64,000 nucleotides of DNA, from positions 1 through 64,000 of the forward strand of contig JAAEAF010005039.1 in NCBI GenBank assembly GCA_011037195.1, written 5' to 3'. Shown here one piece after another: positions 11,289-21,695 of the stretch. Positions within the stretch are counted from its first letter, which is position 1. The number at the start of each line of letters is the position of its first letter. The notes beneath the pieces were generated by a model that worked only from the letters and a program-made list of their open reading frames with translations, was not told the DNA's origin and made no database searches. A program made the translations under genes and the position numbers. This DNA is from Triatoma infestans (Eukaryota; Arthropoda; Insecta; Hemiptera; Reduviidae).

Positions 11289-11683
11289 TATAATGGGTAT
11301 GATGAAGGAGAGAAATGGTTTGGTTTGAATGAACAAACTAGATATGGCTGAACATTGTATAATGTGAAAAGTGACACTGACTGCCTGGACTTTACACTAA
11401 AATGAGTATGGTAGAGTGGTGAAGGTAAAGTGGTGAAATGACACGTTGTGACTGGCGAGTGAACTCTGTTGTATATCTATCTATCTCCCGTCGCTGTATT
11501 TATGCAGTTTCTCCCATTCTAGTCCGAGAGAGTGGTCCTGTCATTGTTGTCTCTTTTTCACTGCTACGGATCCTCCCTGTGGATCCTATTACATCATGCA
11601 GTTTCTCCCACTCTAGTCTGAGAGAGTAGTCCTGTCATTTTTGTCTCTCTTCTCTGCTATGGATCCTCTCTTTGGATGCTATT
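11289..11683 (-). mobile_element. Solo LTR-like element (LTR family A) with internal 93-bp duplication
   Basis: Homologous to the solo LTRs at 24218-24515 and 31332-31634 but reversed: the left edge TATAATGGGTATGATGAAGG matches the complement of their right ends, and the right edge GGATGCTATT matches their left ends. An internal duplication (about 11505-11597 and 11599-11687, beginning GCAGTTTCTCCC, containing CTCTAGTCTGAGAGAGTAG and GGATCCT) explains its extra length. On the minus strand, CTAGAATGGGAGAAACTGCATAAATACAG places a TATA-like box just after a CTAGARTGGGAG motif, as in the other copies. Confidence 0.7.
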
Positions 11684-11691
11684 GACAAAAA

Positions 11692-11729
11692 CATCCTGAT
11701 GATGGGCGAACGCCCGAAACCGGTTGATG
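11692..11729 (+). ncRNA. Hammerhead-like ribozyme motif, intact core
   Basis: Plus strand: CATC, CTGATGA, T, GGGC-GAAC-GCCC, GAAA, CCGGTT, GATG. Stem I and stem II are perfect. The cleavage-site residue is U rather than C, which the H17 rule allows. Confidence 0.58.
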
Positions 11730-11768
11730 ACCACTAAAAGAAGCAGAGTATCACGGAAAATATAGGGG

Positions 11769-12000
11769 TTCCTAACTAGTACCCCCTTGCCAAAAACCCA
11801 CTAGAAATTTTACGGGAAATGTTTCAAATAAAAATGGAAGCTCGTTATTTATGAAGTTCTTTATACCAGGTTTAAAGAAAATCGTTGGATTCATTTTTTT
11901 ACTAGATAATTCCAAAAAGTAGAAACTCCATAAAAAGTAAAATTGTACTCGTACGTCCAGTTGACCTATTAAAACTGACCGACACTTCAACCAGTTTAAG
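11769..12000 (-). mobile_element. HINE-like fragment
   Basis: Internal piece of the family (TTCCTAACTAGTACCCCC, GAAATGTTTCAAATAAAAATGG, TTTAAAGAAAATCGTTGGA). No termini. A 132-codon minus frame over it is a by-product. Confidence 0.5.
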
Positions 12001-12364
12001 AAGAATTTTTTTAAAGTATATAGTCTTTGGAGATCCCCTTCCAGCTTCATGGAATTACTTCGTTTTTCAGTGTCTGTCAATATTTCTCTTACTCTCTCTG
12101 AAATAAAAATCATAAATTTATAGATGAAAAAAGGGAAGGGGTTGGGGATCACAATCACGAGCTGTGGCATAACAATCTAAAATTGAACGGAATTGAATTG
12201 AATATTATCACATATTCTAAGAAATCCAACGTATTTAACCCCAATTGCAAATCATTCTTGAATTCAGGTTTTTTTTTTTTTTTATAGAAAACTAAGCACT
12301 TATATCTTTAATAGTTTACTCATAATAATTAGTTAAAAAAAATCTGTTGTGAAATACTCATACG

Positions 12365-12535
12365 ATTTTCGCAGTTATCAATTTCATGTAGTCGAAGTTT
12401 GACTAAAGTTATAATCAACTCTCAACACGAAATTGAAACTTTAGTCTGACGTGGATAAAAATCCGAAACCGGTCAGGAACATCAAAAGTGTATACATGTG
12501 GCGACTGATAAAATCCCAGATACAATTAGTATTCT
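12365..12535. mobile_element. Eroded foldback element, subfamily 2 (Q3)
   Basis: A short hairpin GACTAAAGTT/AACTTTAGTC (about 12401-12410 and 12437-12446) leads into the subfamily 2 core. The right flank reads AACATCAAAAGTGTATACATG then GATAAAATCCCAGAT, matching the right arm at 48620-48680. Confidence 0.55.
12446..12474 (+). ncRNA. Hammerhead-like motif, subfamily 2, core defective
   Basis: CTGACG, T, GGAT-AAAA-ATCC, GAAA, CCGGTC. The A9 residue of CUGANGA is missing. Stem II GGAT/ATCC is fully paired and differs from subfamily 1. Confidence 0.5.
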
Positions 12536-13736
12536 TTTAAATCCTTAACAAGTTCGGATCTTCAATAAAGAATTTTTTAAATTAACCTGTAATCGGTAAA
12601 AGATTAAAAAGTAAGAAAAGAAACCATTTTTTTGTAAAGATAATAAATTGTTTAACGCTCAGTTAAAATCTTATAATAGCTGGAGTAAAGCACCTGGGCC
12701 GGAAGTTTTGGATCATCCTGGCCGGAAGGGCTGTGGCACGGAATTCTGTCAGTCATACATTACATTGGTTCGTTGCTGTATACATCATACTATGTTTTTT
12801 TTTTCTTCTTCTTCTTTTATGTTTCAATATCTTTAAGAGCAAAAAATACTCTTAATATTACACTAGGATAGTGTGTGATGTAACATTTGGTATTTTAAAC
12901 AAGCTATGTTTGGCAAATAGCCCAGTTACCGCACACTATACATTATAAATAAACAAAACAGATAAAACAGAAACAAGAATGCCCAGCACAAATGTGTTAT
13001 GATTCATAAGTTTGTTCACATACGTAGTTCCTTGATTTTACATATATATACACACTAACTAACCTTGAACTGCAAAACTGTTATTTATTTATTCATTTAA
13101 CGTACATTAAAAATAGATGTGTAATAGATAGCTACTTTCTCGCAATATTTTACTGACGCCGCTCAAAGAGAATAAAAAATCTGCATCATTCACACGACTT
13201 TATCTTGCAACTATAAACTTGAAAAATTTTCTTTTAACTGAAATTATATTCATTTACCCCCAACATAAATTAGTGAGGTGGTGGGAAATACATATACTAC
13301 CCAAGGCAGGTAGTCGTTGAAGTGATGAAATTGTAGAAGAGAGTATCAATAGTAATGAACAAAACCAAATAATATTGTCTAACGTCAGATTCCTCAGACA
13401 CACCTAAAATCAGATTTTCCGGAAATCCTTGTTCACAGGCCATTGATTCTTGAGGAATTATCTGCATAGTAGGGGTCATACTGCCGATCAATGTGACCAG
13501 AAGACAAAACACCGTTTCATCTTCTTGGAGAGTGTGGACACTATACTCGTAAGCGATTCCATAAATTTGGTTTCGTATCATCCGAGATCGGAGATTTCTC
13601 TCGCCCCAATCCTAGTGTTTCATATTGAGACAAAATTATGTGAGCTGTATTCGGTGAGGGACCAATGTGCCCAAATCGGTGGCCTAAATGTAGAATTTCC
13701 CTGGGGAGGTTCCATGTATTAGTTTAGAGTTATTTT
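12536..13736. other. Intergenic sequence with unrecognised short frames
   Basis: Overlapping opposite frames at 13297-13581 (minus, 94 codons) and 13450-13722 (plus, 90 codons) have no family signature that I recognise. One of the two must be spurious and both may be. No other structure is seen. Confidence 0.5.
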
Positions 13737-14703
13737 TATTTTTTTTTGTGGGTTTATGCATTACGGCCATCCATCCAGTGATCTATTGTACTCCCTCTGG
13801 TACCGTAGGTGAGCTTGTTCATCTACAGCACCCCCTCCAAGTTGAGCTTCCCAAGGAATTCCAGAATCTTCCAGGGTTCTAGGGTGGGTATTTCCCCATT
13901 CCACACCTGGTAATTCAGGCTGTTAAATCTTCTTTGGATGACGGCGTCGCAGTCGGTGAGAAGATGTATTGGAGTTTCCTCCATCTTCCCACAGAATCTG
14001 TAGGTGCCATCATCTTCTAGGCCAGCTTCCTGAGGTGTCCCATAAGAAATCCCGTAAGAATAGGGATCTTGTTTTTACTCATACTGATGCAGGCCTTCGA
14101 CCTTTCCTTGTTATTATACCTTCCAGACGAACCTTGGCCTGCCTCAGTCCCGGGAGGGTGTCCCAGAGACGTGCTCTTTTCGCCACCTCTTCTTTCTTGA
14201 TTTCTTTTAGGAGTAACTAGTCGCTGACTCCGCAAAATGGCTCAGACCTCAAGTGAAGAAGAGATGCAGCGCTTTCTTTGCCAGGGTGTCGACCACTTCG
14301 TTGCCTTCCACGCAGACATGTCCCGGCACCCAGAAAGAGGTAACTTTATTTCATTTGCCTAGGTCGTTAAGCTTACCTAGGCATTCCCAAACCATTTTAG
14401 AATTGATAACTCAGGAGCTTAGTGCTTTAATGGCACTCTGACTGTCGGATAGGATAACTATCTCCTGATTCCGATATCCTCTGTCGAGGTTAAACTGAAC
14501 ACACCTTCCAATAGCGTGAATTTCCGCCTGTAAGATGGGAAACATACCCAGTGTTTGCTCGAACTTCGGGTTCCGAGTGTTTGGTCTAGGCCCAAACAGC
14601 CCTGCCCCAGATTCCTCGAAGGTCTTGGACCAGTCTGTATACCACTTAGTGGCATGCTTGCTAATACTAGACAGAGCGGATCCCTTGCTCCACTCCCATT
14701 AGA
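13737..14703 (-). pseudogene. RNase H-bearing LINE, 3' end (RNase H and C-terminal zinc knuckle)
   Basis: On the minus strand from about 14700 downward the translation begins SALSSISKHATKWYTDWSK, then GAGLFGPRP, QAEIHAIGRCVQF and ILSDSQSAIKALSS. This is an RNase H domain with the aspartate of YTD, the glutamate of QAE and the aspartate of SDS. After a stop it continues FWVPGHVCVEGNEVVDTLAK, the last RNase H motif with its aspartate. A cysteine block follows (YRFCGKMEETPIHLLTDCD), the CCHC-like end seen in R1/I-type LINEs. The glycine usually following YTD is W. Stops and frameshifts make it dead. T-rich sequence at 13737-13752 is the poly(A) side. The palm is missing through 5' truncation. 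Confidence 0.85.
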
Positions 14704-15406
14704 TTTGAGGTTAATATTGGTGAAGATATAGATAAATAGTGACTAAAATTTCAGAGTAGTTATAAGATAGATACAAGACAGGATAAAGTTAGATATAGAG
14801 TTAGATAGATAGTTAGTTTAGATTTATCAAAGCAATTTATTCATATTGGTTTTGTTATTTAGATATACGCAACGATAATTGTTGAAATATCCGGCTGATT
14901 GCAAAGAGCGCGAATCATTTTGCGCCTGACAATTTGGATCATATTTTCTGACTCGACTTTCACTAGTGCAATGGCCCATTTAGCTACTGACATTTAAGAA
15001 AGTCAGTATGTAATTGGCCCAGTTTAGGTAGGCTGATTAAATTGTACCCGGATAATAAAGAGACTTAACTTTTAGCATGAAGTTATTTAGTGAATTTCTA
15101 AAAAAGTTTTTTGCCGAAGACCTAAGTTTCTTAGATCTAAGAACGTATTGCTTTTTCTGAGACATTAATTCCAATGAAATGTTCCAATTTTTTCATTATT
15201 ATAGGGCCATTAATCATCCTTAATTTTTTATATTATTGTCTTCTAACCATGGAGGTGTGTAACGGCTTCCTGCTCTTCAATAAATACAATTAAATAATTT
15301 TTTTTCTTTATTATAAATTATTACTTTTTATTGAACAATATACTATTTTCTTAACATATGACAAACAATTTTTACTTCCACACAGAGATTGCTGCTGATA
15401 AGAGGC
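14704..15406. other. Intergenic sequence
   Basis: A+T-rich. Includes short AGATA-type simple repeats at about 14760-14815. Nothing else recognised. Confidence 0.5.
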
Positions 15407-16192
15407 CGTATTACGATCATGTCAAACATTCGAAGTCAGTGAGTAGTCAGATTAAAATACACGTTTTGATTCGAGATCCCCTTAATTCGAAAACTGGTTT
15501 TTAAAAATTGATCTGTCTGACAGTGTTTGTTTGTATTTGTGGTCAGCATAATTTAAAAAACGAAAATACTCAGAAACTTTAAACTTGATATATCGTTTAA
15601 GTTCTACAGGGGACCCCACATAAGGTTTGAGTAAAAATTGTTCCACCGGAAAGCTGAATGTATATTTTAGTTTTTGCGATTTTCACGAAATTGGCTCTAA
15701 CAATTTTCTTTTGAATTTCTTAATAACTACATAAGGCCTTTAACTTTTATTTGAAACCTTTATTCCGAAGAAAATTAATTTTAGTGGTGTTATTGAGGAC
15801 GGGGTTATGGTTTCTTATAAAATGTTAAATTATCTATCATCTACATAACATTAATTAGAATTAAAAATGTTGCCAATATCCTGAGTTTGAAGAAAATAAC
15901 TATACGGTTAACTTCGTCTAACTTACGATAACTAAAGATACCTACGATACTAAAGATACTTACGATAACTACATAACTACGATAACTTACGGATAACTAA
16001 ACGGTTTTTTCTTCTGCAATTATCTCCATTAAGACACCAACAGGTTTACATTAAACTTGATATACTAACTATATATATTGCAAAAAAGTATCTTTCGCAA
16101 ATATATATATATATATTCTTTTTTTGGATATATATATATCCAAAATCCATTTAAGGGAGTTTTGGTAGAGATATGAGATTATGCTTTCCACA
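15407..16192 (+). mobile_element. HINE-like repeat, eroded, with local duplications
   Basis: Landmarks GTATTACGATCATGTCAAAC, GATCCCCTTAATTCG, ACATAACATTAATTAGAATT and CCATTTAAGGGAGTTTTGG are in order. A locally repeated block (ACTAAAGATAC, CGATAACTA) at 15920-16000 and TA repeats at 16100-16135 interrupt it. Confidence 0.6.
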
Positions 16193-16199
16193 GAGGAGT

Positions 16200-16300
16200 G
16201 TTTTTGTTTTATAAAGCCGCGTCAACGATCATCGTGGTGTCCGAAGCCTTCTCAGTGCGCTGTCGGCCTCCAAAAACTGTTCTGTCATTTAGAGACAAGA
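16200..16300 (-). mobile_element. SINE 3' fragment (tRNA-Ala-headed family)
   Basis: Matches the 3' body of the SINEs at 36826 and 56833: GCCGCGTCAACGATCATCG, CCTTCTCAGTGCGCTGTCG, GCCTCCAAAAACTGTTCTG. The head is absent. Confidence 0.65.
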
Positions 16301-16307
16301 CAATTGA

Positions 16308-16348
16308 TTTAACATAAGTCAATAAGACGGTTTTTGACTTATGTTAAA
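16308..16348. repeat. Perfect 15-bp inverted repeat (hairpin)
   Basis: TTTAACATAAGTCAA (16308-16322) and its exact complement TTGACTTATGTTAAA (16334-16348) are separated by 11 bases. The right arm is duplicated at 17056-17070 but the left arm is not. Confidence 0.85.
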
Positions 16349-16398
16349 ACCAAAGCCAATCAGTCATCATTTATAGGTAAGAATTGTAAAGGAATCCA
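16319..16398 (+). repeat. 80-bp exact direct repeat, copy 1
   Basis: Identical to 17041-17120, 722 bp downstream. Starts TCAATAAGACGGTTTTTGAC and ends GTAAAGGAATCCA. Confidence 0.9.
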
Positions 16399-17040
16399 TC
16401 ACCAGACACTATCCCGTATATTCCCACCTTATACATTTAGCTCTATACTTCATTTTCATCATCATCATCATCATCTGCTTAGATGCCGTTTCGCTATATT
16501 ATAAGCATATATTCCCAGGCTGCTTCTATTTAGTCTCGACATAGGTTTTTCTGATCTTTTTCATCTTGCGGGACATGATTTTTTTTTTTTGTTTCTAAGA
16601 CGTTTTTTTTTCTGATCTGAACTATCACATCTTTAATCGCCAACTGTGTGGAATGGGGATGGTTGGTGAAAGAGAGGGTGCCGCTAGAACCTGTTAACAG
16701 TACGATAAACAAATAGTTTTTACCCAAGAGGATGATGTGCTTCAAAAATCCGAGAAGCTGAGTTACGAAGAGCTTATTATAGCGATATGATTTTCTTTGC
16801 AATCCCATTTCTGGTTAATGAAATGAGTAAAAAATTCATAGTAACAAGCATTCAAAAACTTGCAAATAAGATACAAAGGGCAAGTAACTAGATATGTAGT
16901 TCTGTACAATGTAACCATTGTAATCCTTGATTGAACTTTTGTATTAGTATTTGTACCCACAAATCCTACCTAGTCCACCCGGACTAGGTAGTCAAGTAAC
17001 GTATGTAATACATGTTTTAAAGTTTCACTAGCAAGTCATC
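16399..17040. other. Sequence between the two 80-bp repeats
   Basis: Contains a CAT microsatellite (16455-16475) and a small inverted repeat CCTAGTCC/GGACTAGG near 16965-16990. Short minus-strand frames here show no recognised domain. Confidence 0.5.
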
Positions 17041-17120
17041 TCAATAAGACGGTTTTTGACTTATGTTAAAACCAAAGCCAATCAGTCATCATTTATAGGT
17101 AAGAATTGTAAAGGAATCCA
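17041..17120 (+). repeat. 80-bp exact direct repeat, copy 2
   Basis: Second copy of 16319-16398. Its last 14 bases (TGTAAAGGAATCCA) coincide with the start of an LTR-like sequence, so the duplicated unit is 66 bp of flank plus 14 bp of LTR start. Confidence 0.9.
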
Positions 17121-17450
17121 AAGCAGAGAGAGATTGACAAAATTGAGAATCTCACTCGCTACTTAGACCAGACTAGAGTGGGAGACTCTGTATATATATA
17201 TATATATATATATATAGCTGCGCTAGCCCTACAAGGGACAGTCTTCAGTTTATACAGCAGTTACAACGCTTCAGCAACCCTTCTCTTTACTCAGTCAAAA
17301 TCTCTAATTTCTATTTACGTGTAAAGTCCTGGCCAGTTTTGTGTGTCTACAGTGTTCAGCATTCATTCTAGCTTATTTCTCAAAAATCCTCCCTCAGTAA
17401 TTTCTCTCTTTCTAAAACCTATTAAAAGAATTGTATAATGATTATTGGCA
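17107..17450 (+). mobile_element. LTR-like sequence related to LTR family A
   Basis: Starts TGTAAAGGAATCCAAAGCAGAGAG, like TGTAATGGCATCCAGCAGAGAG at 31332. CTAGAGTGGGAGACTCTG then leads into a TATATA run, and GTGTAAAGTCCTGGCCAGT resembles the GTGTAAAGTCCAGGCAGT block of the 11.3-kb copy. The 3' end is not clear, so the right limit is approximate. Confidence 0.5.
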
Positions 17451-17811
17451 AAATGTAAAATGGTCAGCTGCACATATTGTTTATTAATAGAATATTTAAT
17501 ACTGACATTTGTATCTTTGCCTTAATATACTTTTGATTCTTTCGTCTTAATTGATTCAGTGAAAAGTATAGAAAAAGTTATCAGGAGGTAGTTGTTCGCC
17601 TAGATTTATTGCAGATTTGTTCCTACAAGGTTGCGTGGGTTGCGGGGAATTCTATATATTACTGGCCGTTGCAGTTTAAGGAAAAGGAGTGATTGGCAGG
17701 GATTTTGGCTTCCCGGGGAGGAAAATTAACGCCTGACACTTACAAACTGTGTTTGATTAAACACATAACACAGAATAACTCTTAAAAGTACTCAGAAGAG
17801 TACTCTTAAAA

Positions 17812-18024
17812 GTGGATGCCACAAATCCAAAGAATCGCGATCTGTCTGAACCAGAGTCTCCTAACAATCTAAATCTGGACCTTACCGATTCCAGAATTCA
17901 TCCATCTTCAGAAGTATTGGGTAAACATATGGAAATGTTCATTAACACTTTTTCTATACTTCCATTGAAAATGGATGAATTCCGGAAACGGATAAGGAAA
18001 GGGGGAATGAAAAGAACTTGCTAA
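17812..18024 (+). CDS. Short unrecognised ORF downstream of an LTR-like sequence
   Basis: Seventy codons from ATG (MDATNPKNRDLSEPESP, then SSEVLGKHMEMFINTF and KMDEFRKRIRKGG). Hydrophilic with a basic C-terminus. It lies about 360 bp after the LTR-like sequence at 17107-17450, where a gag start could sit, but no gag motif, primer-binding site or downstream pol is visible. It may be a truncated gag or chance. Confidence 0.2.
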   Translation: MDATNPKNRDLSEPESPNNLNLDLTDSRIHPSSEVLGKHMEMFINTFSILPLKMDEFRKRIRKGGMKRTC

Positions 18025-18880
18025 GTCTGACAAACTCTCGCTTATTGTATAATAGCATAGTGGTTCCAACCACCGAAACAAGGTTACTCTGGTTAATAAT
18101 TTTCTCTCTAAATGCTTTTCTATTGATATTCATACTTGTCTAAAATCTATTTCTGGAGTTTGCATTATTGAACAAAAAGTTTATATTTTTGTTTACGAAT
18201 TTTTTAAGATTTTGTAAGTCTTCAATATATATGTACTTGTATATATTTTTAAAACTCAGCTTAACTTTCAAAATTAATATTATTTATATTCAAAACATTA
18301 TAATTTATAATTTCTACAATTACTAAGCAATTTCATAAAAGGCATTTTATTTAATTTACAATAAAGACAGAATGTTAATAATTCCATTAAGTTCGTGTGC
18401 AAAATTACATTCTGTAAAAGGAGATATAAGGATTTGTTGTACACATATATATATTGGCTGTAATGCTATACATATGTGATGATTATACTATTATACAATA
18501 TTATTTATAGCTATGATATTATAGTGCACAACTTTATTGGAGATACTTGCACTAAGAATATATATATATATATTTATTATGCACCAGAGACCGAGTATTA
18601 TTAAATAGTTATCAACCATTTGGAGTCTCACAGTCTCGGCCCACGCAGCCTTCTTAATAAATTATTACTTAATTTATACTATGTATGCCCAAACCACCTG
18701 TTACTTAATCCATACATTATTATTTTTTTTTTTTTTTACTTAAGTAGGTATTTATTTAGTATTGAATCGTTAGGAGGTTCGGGATTTAGATGTAAATTTT
18801 GGAGTTTGTGTGAAACATTATCACATTATAGACCGTTATGGTATTGAAATATTTCTCCATATCGGGAGGATACATACCTT
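18025..18880. other. Intergenic sequence, A+T-rich
   Basis: TA-rich microsatellites at about 18441-18455 and 18558-18576. No supported gene. Confidence 0.5.
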
Positions 18881-18884
18881 CTTT

Positions 18885-19760
18885 TACTGCTGTCAAATTT
18901 TCAATATTGTTTTCATCGAAAAATACATTTTTTGGTGATCTGAAATACGAAAAACATGTTTTTTTAGCGAATGGTGTGTGTTTGTTTGTGTGCGGGGCAG
19001 CACATACATAAATTCAGATAGCCACGCGGAGATCTTGATTTCTAATCCAGTAGTGCTGCCCTTAGATTTTCTCTTCCTAGAAGCCTCTACAGCTCACTGC
19101 CCGGTGAGTCAATTATCGTGATAATTTCGAAAACTCACAAAAACCTATACTGTAAACATTGCATTTCGGTTAACTGATTTTTTTCCCCCCCAGTTTGTAA
19201 TTCTAGTGAAATATTTAATGTACCTTGTGTATTATATAGGTAGAGCAGCGTTAATGCTACCGAAATGACACTTTTGAGGATAACATTAGCTTTTTCAATC
19301 CTCCACAATCTTTAAAAAACAATTTTCTTAGAAAAATGTTATAAATGAAAATGAAGAACTTTGTGTGTGATCTTGTCGGTATGCAAAGATTGAGGAAAAT
19401 TGTTGGAACCATACAAAATTGGAAAAAAATCTAGTGAGTAGCACTCACCCAACTTTCTTATTTACAATTTTTTTAATTAATTGTTAATTACCTATTCAAT
19501 TTTATTATTAATGGGAAAATCTACACCATATAAATACTACTTTTTTGAGGAAGGTGTAATCTTATCTCTCTCAATAACCCCCTTAAAAGAACATTCTCGA
19601 AAAAGTTTCCAAAAAAATTTTGGAAAAACTGCTTAGTAAAAAAAAAAACGCACTATCGGTTAACCGTGATTTTTTTTAAGCTTGAAATTTTGGCAAAATA
19701 TTTACATAAACAACACTTTAAGCATAACCCTCTGCCAAATTCCAGCTTAAATGAATTTTT
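18885..19760. mobile_element. Mosaic of HINE-like fragments interrupted by a SINE piece
   Basis: A plus-strand 5' piece (CTGTCAAATTTTCAATATTG, GAAAAACATGTTTTTTTAGCG) runs to about 19008. After the SINE fragment, minus-strand pieces follow with CATTTCGGTTAACTGATTTTT, CACTCACCCAACTTTCTTATTT and similar landmarks. Strongly eroded. Confidence 0.5.
19020..19108 (+). mobile_element. SINE fragment (tRNA-Ala-headed family)
   Basis: Contains AGCCACGCGGAGATCTTGA, a mutated B box region (TTTCTAATCCAG), CTGCCCTTAGATTTTCTC and CTACAGCTCACTGCCCGG. Both ends are lost. Confidence 0.6.
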
Positions 19761-19859
19761 CCGGAAAAATGAGTATTTTGGAGTCATCAAACCGTTTTAC
19801 CGACACGATCGAAATACTGCCGTTTACGAGAAAGTAAACAAAAAAAAAAAACACGCATC

Positions 19860-20331
19860 TTTAGCTCCAGTTTATAAGAAAAGATATTATTTTAAGTCTA
19901 ATGTATCAAATATTGCGACCTTCAAAAATCGTTTTCGCCTCTTCCATAGCTTTCTTGGTAATCGCTCTAAATTATCTCTTTCTACTAAAAGCCTCTTATA
20001 CATATCCAGACCTCTACAGACATAGAACTTATGGACTTAGAACTGTACGGGACGGCAAAGCGTTCTAACCTGAACCGAATCCAAACCCTTCAATCTAAAA
20101 TCCTCCGGACATATCACAGGTTGTCCCTATTATGTAACCTTACACACATTTACCTTAAAATTCCCTTCGTCTCCACCCTTGCTTCATCTATCTACAACAG
20201 ATTTCATTCCAGAATTCAGTCTCGCTCTAAACCCCTAACCCAAGAAACCAACCCTCTAACCCAGGCACTCTGCTCTCAAACCCTCCCAGGAAACACACAG
20301 CGACGCTTAAAACGTTGATGGCCCTACGATT
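19860..20331 (+). pseudogene. Jockey-like LINE, thumb and C-terminal remnant
   Basis: The frame around 19918-20020 reads FKNRFRLFHSFLGNRSKL and SLSTKSLLYISRPLQT, which matches the post-palm region RYRLLKRQxxNRSKLSLxNK of the neighbouring LINEs. After a frameshift it continues DLELYGTAKRSNLNRIQTL, QSKILRT, and ends NTQRRLKR, a common Jockey-like C-terminus. No 3' UTR or tail follows: the sequence passes directly into a foldback arm at 20331. Confidence 0.78.
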
Positions 20332-20483
20332 AGAGTGTGTAAACTGAATTTGCTCTTTGCAAGTCTATGTTGTCAAATTGTCTGAAAAACACATCCTGAA
20401 GATGGGTGAACGCCCGAAACCGGTCGATGTCTTCACAAAATGAAGCAGGCTACCATGGAAAATGTCTCTGATACCCTACGACC
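20331..20483 (+). mobile_element. Half foldback element with hammerhead-like arm (P3)
   Basis: Only the right arm is present: AGTGTGTAAACTGAATTTGC, AAGTCTATGTTGTCAAATTG, the core, then AAAATGAAGCAGGCTACCATGG. The left arm is missing and the arm abuts a LINE C-terminus. Confidence 0.75.
20392..20429 (+). ncRNA. Hammerhead-like ribozyme motif, intact core
   Basis: CATC, CTGAAGA, T, GGGT-GAAC-GCCC, GAAA, CCGGTC, GATG. Stem II has one G-U wobble. All catalytic core positions are kept. Confidence 0.6.
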
Positions 20484-20789
20484 TCATTATTACTTGATGG
20501 TCATTCATCACTGGCTCAATACCATTCAAGATCTTCACGTCACATTTTCTATTATAACAACACATTTACTAATTGTATTTTAAATGCAGTTGTAAATTTC
20601 AAATAAATGACCACAAAAAGCGTATCAAATACCGACTATTTAAAAAGAAATTTAAAAAAATCTTTCAGTGGGCTTCACAAGAAGCTTAACTTATCGATAG
20701 ATAAAATTTGTTGCTCTCATTGGATTTGAATGCTATGAAATATAAGAAACCACCACCAGTTTATTTATGAGTTAAAATTTAATATCATA

Positions 20790-21695
20790 TTTGTAAGAAC
20801 CCATCCAGAAACAGTACTTCTAACCTACGCAGATAACACAGCTATCCTATCTCTTCATCAAGATCCAATAACCGTACACACAAGTCTCCAAATCCATCTT
20901 ACTTTGTTAGAGGAATGGTTCAAAAGATGGAAAATAAAACTAAATTACACCAAATCTCAAAACATCACTTTCACAGTCCGCCGCATCACTCTCCCCCCAG
21001 TCTATTACAATGTAATTCCTATCCCTCCTACGAATGTCGTTCACTAACTTGGGATATATATATATATAGACAAAAGATTGACACGGAACCCAAGTATCCG
21101 ACTTAAAAGACTTGTACTTAATAGAAGCTGCCGCCTACTCAAAAGACAATTCAACAACAGATCAAAACTCTCACTAAACAACAAACGACTCTTACACACA
21201 TCTATATTAAAACCCACCTGGATGGATATACGGCATCAAACTCTGGGGTTCAACAAAACATTCAAACCTCCAAAAAAATTCAATCTCTCCAATCCAAAAT
21301 CGGTTCACACTATTGTTAACACTCCATTTTATGTTTCAAATCTAACCATTCATACGGACTTAGGACATTCCTTTTGTCCCGCTTAGAATGTTACCCGTAC
21401 CCGATATAACAAATTCTGTCGGACATTTAAATCCCATTCTAATCCTCTTATCATCTGAAATTTATCATCCCACTGCATTCCAGACAATCCTCCCAGACGT
21501 TTAAGATGGCCTCGCGATCTCCTCTCTCCGCAGAAGAAAGGAGCAGTTAATTTTAATAATTAATTAGGGAGTGTTACCGCTGGGTAGCTTCTCCCCCTCG
21601 TTTAGTGTGTATGCGTCAGTATGAGTTTGTCAGTGTTACTTATAGCACACGTAGAGCTGGTATAACAATTCAAATAAATAATAAAACAAAAAAAA
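20790..21695 (+). pseudogene. Jockey-like LINE remnant with mutated YADN active site
   Basis: One frame reads HPETVLLTYADNTAILSLHQ at about 20802-20855, then SLQIHLTLLEEWFKRWKIKL, NIPIPPTN-like IPIPPTNVVH, RLKRLVLNRSCRLLKRQF and NNRSKLSLNNKRLLHTS, and PFYVSNLTIHTDL. This is the end of the palm, thumb and C-terminus of a LINE reverse transcriptase. The box is TAC GCA GAT AAC at 20826-20837: the second aspartate is N, which would abolish polymerisation. Stops occur after VVH and later. The 3' UTR ends in AAATAAATAATAAAACAAAAAAAA near 21695. The 5' part is missing. Confidence 0.82.

Larger units (their letters stand above)
11095..11768. mobile_element. Foldback element with hammerhead-like arms, split by an LTR (P2)
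   Basis: Left arm 11095-11288 (GTGGTTGGTTCCGCAGAGC, GATATTTTCCGTGATAGGC, core on minus strand). The right arm resumes at 11684 with GACAAAAACATCC and ends near 11768 (TATCACGGAAAATATA). The right arm is interrupted by an LTR-like insertion at 11289-11683: its start, GCAAGTCTATATTATAACACTG, joins the later GACAAAAACATCC only if the insertion is removed. Confidence 0.75.

Noticed and set aside
13297..13722. Overlapping ORFs of 94 and 90 codons as a gene
   Set aside because: They lie on opposite strands over the same bases and neither shows a family signature.
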